Shown here in pieces: positions 60,874 through 64,000 of a stretch of DNA of 64,000 nucleotides. This DNA comes from Flavobacterium sp. J27. GTDB taxonomy: Bacteria > Bacteroidota > Bacteroidia > Flavobacteriales > Flavobacteriaceae. A program made the position numbers and the translations under genes. Each line of letters opens with the position of its first letter. The stretch's first letter is position 1. Where the stretch lies: contig NZ_PJQW01000014.1 in the NCBI RefSeq assembly GCF_004303025.1, forward strand, positions 61,772 through 125,771. Direction: 5' to 3'. The notes below the pieces were generated by a model. That model worked only from the letters and a program-made list of their open reading frames with translations. It ran no database searches and was not told the origin of the DNA.

Positions 60874-61096
60874 ATTTCTTTTTTAATTTTTCTAATGATT
60901 CGTTAGATGTTATATATTCTGATTCAGGTTCGTTTACTCGATCATCTAAAAATTGCATTTGTTCTTGTGAAAGATTTAAATCAGATTCTGTTTTAGCAAG
61001 AATAATTACTTCTACTTCTTCAGCAAGAAAATCATCAGGTAAAATAATATTTAACTGTTGGTTTTTTACTTTTACAAACTGTCTTATGGCTTCCAT
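60863..61096 (-). CDS. Antitoxin of the RelE/ParE-type pair
   Basis: A 77-residue protein beginning MEAIRQFVKVKNQQLNIILP with a beta-strand DNA-binding-like start and an acidic helical C-terminus (SNESLEKLKKKYGY). Length, order and overlap with the toxin make it the cognate antitoxin. The family is not a clear RelB, PhD or AbrB match; the N-terminus FVKVKNQQLNIILPDDF is strand-like. Confidence 0.8.
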   Translation of the reverse strand: MEAIRQFVKVKNQQLNIILPDDFLAEEVEVIILAKTESDLNLSQEQMQFLDDRVNEPESEYITSNESLEKLKKKYGY

Positions 61097-61125
61097 CTTC
61101 TTCTTTTTTTGAAAGTTACAAAAAA

Positions 61126-62499
61126 TTATTCTTGAGCTAAGCGTTCTTGTTCTAATTTTTCAGCTAATCTTTTTTCGATAATAGGTGTAATCAGTGTTTT
61201 TCTTGAATACGTTTTTACAAAAGGAAATAATTCCAAATCGTCTTTCATTCGGTCATTTTTATTAGGATATTTATTAGTACCTAATAAAATTTCTTTTCCA
61301 GCGTCGAAAAGATCTTGCTCTTTGGATGCACTTTCTCTTATTTTTCGTTGAATGGTTCCTTCGATTAATTGGGTAATTAATCCGCCATTTGCTTCAATGT
61401 CTTTAAAAAGGTGCAGTGCTTTTTCGGCTAATTGTTCTGTTAAAGTTTCAATATAATATGCCCCATCTACAGGATTGTTGACTTTGTCGAAATAGCTTTC
61501 ATTTTTTAAGACTAATAATTGGTTACGAGAAATGCGATCCCCAAATTCATTATCTTTATGGTATAGTGCATCGTAAGCTAAATTACTAACCGAATCTGCA
61601 CCACCTAAAATAGCACTCATGCATTCTGTTGTGGTGCGAAGCATATTTACATTATAATCGTACAATGTTTTATTTCTCTTGGAAGGCGTAGCCAATATAT
61701 GACACGCTATGTTTGGATGGTATTCTTTAGCTAGCGTTTGGAATAAAAGGCGTAATGCTCTTAGTTTAGCAATTTCAAAAAAGTAATTTGTGCCAACAGC
61801 TACTTCTATAATGATATTAATTTTATCTGAAGATGTAGCCCAATTTATTCTGTTAAAGTATTCATTGGCATGTGATAAAGTATAGGCTAATTGCTGTACC
61901 ATATTAGCGCCTGCATTTTGATAAATACTCGTTTGTAAGTTTAAAAACGGAAGTGTTGTTTTACTTGCAATTTGGTTTAAAATTTCAAAATCATTTTCTA
62001 AACTCGTAAACCAATTTCCTTCTTTTAGTAAGTGACCAATTGGATCAATTTGAATAGAAAAAGTGGCTTTGCGGTTCGTTGCAAAAGTGTTAATTTGATT
62101 TACGAAATCGATTGATAAAAATGGCAAATAAAAAAAATAGTGTACCTCTTCTAACGGAAGATTTTGCATTAAATCAGCTATAGAAACGGTTTCGTTTTCA
62201 ATAGTAAAACGAATACTTTCCGTACCACGTTTTAGCTTTTCTAATGCTTTCTTATTCGATTTAGCAACGTCGTGAACAAAAATATTTTGTACAATTTTAA
62301 ATTGAGATACTTGGGTGTCTATTTTTAGTGGAGTTTCAGAATCATCATTATGGTAAAAAGGCTTTACTTTTATTCCTTCTAAACTTTCCCAAATTAAAGT
62401 GTCGTTATAATCGGCACCTTTGAGCTCAAATTGTATTTTTTGTTTCCATTCTTTAGAGGAAATAGATTCAAATTCTTGAAATAATTTTTGACTTTCCAT
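61126..62499 (-). CDS. mutA: Methylmalonyl-CoA mutase small subunit
   Basis: A 457-residue protein homologous to the catalytic half of the mutase but without a B12-binding domain and without the catalytic motifs intact (DYNVNMLRTTTECMSAILGG, PVDGAYYIETLTEQLAEKA). It forms the heterodimer partner of the large subunit. Separated from scpA by the toxin-antitoxin pair, all four genes being on the minus strand with short gaps (29 nt and 11 nt). Confidence 0.93.
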   Translation of the reverse strand: MESQKLFQEFESISSKEWKQKIQFELKGADYNDTLIWESLEGIKVKPFYHNDDSETPLKIDTQVSQFKIVQNIFVHDVAKSNKKALEKLKRGTESIRFTIENETVSIADLMQNLPLEEVHYFFYLPFLSIDFVNQINTFATNRKATFSIQIDPIGHLLKEGNWFTSLENDFEILNQIASKTTLPFLNLQTSIYQNAGANMVQQLAYTLSHANEYFNRINWATSSDKINIIIEVAVGTNYFFEIAKLRALRLLFQTLAKEYHPNIACHILATPSKRNKTLYDYNVNMLRTTTECMSAILGGADSVSNLAYDALYHKDNEFGDRISRNQLLVLKNESYFDKVNNPVDGAYYIETLTEQLAEKALHLFKDIEANGGLITQLIEGTIQRKIRESASKEQDLFDAGKEILLGTNKYPNKNDRMKDDLELFPFVKTYSRKTLITPIIEKRLAEKLEQERLAQE

Positions 62500-62541
62500 T
62501 AGTTGTTTTTTTAATGGTTTTTATGTTCCTGTCGTTTGTTT

Positions 62542-62585
62542 TAGTCCTGATGGAAGCAAACTACCTTGTAGTGCGTACAGCAGGA
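62542..62585 (+). ncRNA. Minimal, diverged Flavo-1-like element (copy 4)
   Basis: TAGTCCTGATGGAAGCAAA, then CTAC-CTT-GTAG, then TGCGTACAGCAGGA. TCCTG and CAGGA pair at the base and CTAC/GTAG form a small hairpin in place of the long stem of the other copies. The flanks match copies 1-3. It lies in the 129-nt gap between mutA and the FtsB-like gene. A 25-codon ATG frame overlapping it is probably chance. Confidence 0.4.
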
Positions 62586-62628
62586 AAATGGATTAAAAAA
62601 GGCGAGAAAGAAGGACTTCTAAAATAGA

Positions 62629-62970
62629 TTAAAAGTCACTTTGTTCTTTTTCTTCTTCTCCTTCAAATTCAATAATATAAATATCTTCGTTTTCGCGTTT
62701 CATATAATATTTTTCACGGGCATATTTTTCAATTTGGTCCGAGTTTTTTAATTTTTTGATGCGAATACTGTCTTTTTTAATTTCGGTTTTATAATAGTTG
62801 ATATTATCTTCCAATTCATTAATTTCTTTGTTTAAAAGACGATGTTCAAGATACGAATAATTGTCTAGAAAAAGCATCCAAACGACAAAGACGACAGATA
62901 CTATTACATATCTGTTTCCTATTATTTTTAGGAATTTGAATCGAGATAATATGTCTTTTATTTTATTCAA
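62629..62970 (-). CDS. FtsB/DivIC-family septum formation protein
   Basis: A 113-residue bitopic protein: a short cytoplasmic N-terminus, one membrane helix (about 22-38, RYVIVSVVFVVWMLFLDNYS), a coiled coil (INELEDNINYYKTEIKKDSI), and the family end KYAREKYYMKRENEDIYIIE. Such proteins join FtsL and FtsQ at the division septum. Its start abuts the udk stop. Confidence 0.88.
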   Translation of the reverse strand: MNKIKDILSRFKFLKIIGNRYVIVSVVFVVWMLFLDNYSYLEHRLLNKEINELEDNINYYKTEIKKDSIRIKKLKNSDQIEKYAREKYYMKRENEDIYIIEFEGEEEKEQSDF

Positions 62971-63579
62971 TTAGTGAATACGTTGTTTGATTACTGCTCT
63001 TACAACATCAATAGCTACAGTATTGTATTTATCATTTGGAATAATAATATCTGCATAGGCTTTTGTAGGTTCAATAAACTGTTGGTGCATAGGTTTTAAG
63101 GTGTTTTGATAACGGTTTAAAACCTCTTCCATATCTCTACCTCTTTCTGCGATGTCACGTTTTAATCGTCGGATTAATCTTTCATCTGAATCAGCATGAA
63201 CAAAGACTTTAATGTCAAACATTTCTCTTAATTCTGGATTGGTTAAGATTAAAATTCCTTCTACAATCATTACTTTTCTTGGATGTGTAATGATGGAATC
63301 GTCTGTTCTATCGTGTGTTACAAAAGAATATACGGGTTGTTCTATCGTTTTTCCAGCTTTTAAATCTTTTAAGTGAGCAACTAATAAATCAAAATCGATG
63401 GCTCTTGGGTGGTCAAAATTTATTTTTGTACGTTCGTCATAACTTAGATGATGCGTTTCTTTATAGTATGAATCTTGTGATATGATGCCTACTTCGGTAG
63501 CAGGTAATTCATTCATAATTTGGTGAACTACAGTTGTTTTACCGCTTCCCGTTCCACCAGCTATTCCTATTATTAACAT
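62971..63579 (-). CDS. udk: Uridine kinase
   Basis: A 202-residue P-loop kinase started at ATG 63579 (MLIIGIAGGTGSGKTTVVHQ), because the longer frame begins at a TTG. Walker A GIAGGTGSGKTT, the SQDSYYKE and FDHPRAIDFDL motifs and VEGILILTNPELREM are typical. It phosphorylates uridine and cytidine in pyrimidine salvage. It is followed directly by the FtsB-like gene. Confidence 0.95.
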   Translation of the reverse strand: MLIIGIAGGTGSGKTTVVHQIMNELPATEVGIISQDSYYKETHHLSYDERTKINFDHPRAIDFDLLVAHLKDLKAGKTIEQPVYSFVTHDRTDDSIITHPRKVMIVEGILILTNPELREMFDIKVFVHADSDERLIRRLKRDIAERGRDMEEVLNRYQNTLKPMHQQFIEPTKAYADIIIPNDKYNTVAIDVVRAVIKQRIH

Positions 63580-63766
63580 TTTTTGATTTATTTTATTGGG
63601 CAAATTTAAGTATTTGATTTTAATTTTATGTCTTTCCCTTTAATTATACATTAGAAAAACTATGAGAACTATAAAATGCTTCAAAATATACTGTTTTTAG
63701 TGTAAAAATTGAAAATAAGACCATTTTTTTAAGGAAATTTTAAATAGAAAAAAAATATATTTTTTA

Positions 63767-63797
63767 TTTGCAGGTCTTAAATTTAGTTTTATATTTG
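63767..63797 (+). promoter_or_regulatory. Promoter of tRNA-Pro
   Basis: TTTG (63767-63770) and TATATTTG (63790-63797) are spaced by 19 bp, a full consensus match. Transcription would start about 63802-63804, a few bases before the mature tRNA. Confidence 0.8.
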
Positions 63798-63809
63798 CAT
63801 CCTCGTTCA

Positions 63810-63884
63810 CGGGGTGTAGCGTAGCCCGGTTATCGCGCCTGCTTTGGGAGCAGGAGGTCGCAGGTTCGAATCCTGCCACCCCGA
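63810..63884 (+). tRNA. tRNA-Pro(TGG)
   Basis: A 75-nt cloverleaf. The acceptor CGGGGTG pairs with CACCCCG, the anticodon arm is CCTGC-TTTGGGA-GCAGG with anticodon TGG, and the T-loop is GGTTCGAATCC. It has its own promoter and terminator. Confidence 0.96.
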
Positions 63885-63885
63885 C

Positions 63886-63917
63886 AAAAAGCCTTTCTGA
63901 TTCAGAAAGGCTTTTTT
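63886..63917 (+). terminator. Intrinsic terminator after tRNA-Pro
   Basis: GCCTTTCTG and CAGAAAGGC (within 63886-63917) form a 9-bp GC-richer stem extended by A/T pairs, with a short ATT loop and a T-run. Confidence 0.85.
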
Positions 63918-63925
63918 ATTTAAAC

Positions 63926-64000
63926 TGTCCCGTCCTGAAATAAGTTGACACAAAATCGACTTATTATGAATAGACTAGCAAACAAAGAAGAAAAGCGCAC
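63926..64000 (+). mobile_element. Left end of a putative IS3-family insertion sequence
   Basis: TGTCCCGTCCTGAAATAAGT and the following TGACAC look like an IS3-type terminal inverted repeat, starting about 63926, just past the tRNA-Pro terminator. An ORF begins at ATG 63966. The rest lies outside the window, so neither the family nor the right end can be confirmed. Confidence 0.5.
63966..64000 (+). CDS. Start of a putative transposase ORF A (cut by window end)
   Basis: ATG 63966 opens MNRLANKEEKRT, a basic N-terminus as expected for an IS ORF A. Only 12 codons are visible. Immediately upstream a hairpin (AATAAGTTG/CGACTTATT, 63939-63965) abuts the start codon. Confidence 0.4.
   Translation, partial: MNRLANKEEKR

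Noticed and set aside
62550..62627. 25-codon plus-strand ORF between mutA and the FtsB-like gene
   Set aside because: No promoter, no conservation evidence; it overlaps the Flavo-1-like copy, which explains the sequence better.
63697..63879. Minus-strand ORF (MAGFEPATSCSQSRR...)
   Set aside because: Antisense translation of tRNA-Pro, another well-known spurious pattern.
1..64000. Search for CRISPR arrays, prophage, restriction or other defence clusters
   Set aside because: No spaced direct repeats, phage structural genes or defence signatures were seen; only the toxin-antitoxin pair and the IS end are mobile-type features.

Overview
The window is an AT-rich chromosomal segment of a member of the Flavobacteriaceae (Bacteroidota), most likely Flavobacterium or a close relative. 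The evidence is the promoter style (TTG/TTTG, 17-23 bp, TAnnTTTG), the near absence of Shine-Dalgarno sequences except in front of rpsU, type A and type B type IX secretion (T9SS) sorting domains, and the gene order rpsU-xerC-hpf-tRNA-tuf-secE-nusG-rplKAJL-rpoBC. Almost everything is housekeeping chromosome. I found no prophage, no CRISPR array and no obvious multi-gene defence system. The right edge runs into what looks like the left end of an insertion sequence.

Layout. 1-1000: 3' end of an NSS-family sodium symporter with a tiny MetS-like partner gene. 1034-3129: a helix-hairpin-helix protein and an acyl-CoA dehydrogenase. 3334-18377: the translation/transcription block, made of bS21, a Xer recombinase, a hibernation factor, tRNA-Thr/Tyr/Thr, EF-Tu, tRNA-Trp, SecE, NusG, L11-L1-L10-L7/L12, RpoB, RpoC and a DUF3467 protein. 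18421-25904: GNAT acetyltransferase, RluF, a coiled-coil zinc-ribbon protein, a Nif3-like protein, LpxK, purine nucleoside phosphorylase and a TPR hybrid histidine kinase. 26007-33475 (minus strand): GAPDH, LipA, an MFS transporter, an ECF sigma factor, a glycosyltransferase, a four-cysteine membrane protein, MurB and RecF. 33746-39984 (plus): TPR membrane protein, RibH, an unknown membrane protein, MutL, two rhomboid proteases and an EEP-family hydrolase. 39986-45457 (minus): WbqC, LepB, DapB, DUF5683, ParB and ParA. 45878-58212: exported or accessory enzymes, namely an amidohydrolase lipoprotein, an aminotransferase, a VIT/vWA protein, a frameshifted glycerophosphodiesterase, a PhoD-like phosphatase and a gliding-motility-type adhesin. 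58436-63579 (minus): both subunits of methylmalonyl-CoA mutase with a toxin-antitoxin pair between them, an FtsB-like protein and uridine kinase. 63810-64000: tRNA-Pro and the start of a putative IS.

The signals most worth following are in the non-coding layer. Four intergenic copies of one structured element (3169-3302, 19810-19909, 45622-45712, 62542-62585) differ in sequence but keep their base pairing, so covariation is visible by eye; they resemble the orphan Flavo-1 RNA. bS21 has a near-perfect 11-nt Shine-Dalgarno sequence in a genome that otherwise ignores it. The rpsU terminator carries a promoter box for xerC in its loop. Heptamer repeats lie at gene ends, and what looks like a related repeat encodes part of the methylmalonyl-CoA mutase N-terminus. 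Several genes look leaderless. Identifications are from reading motifs and translations; no database search was run.
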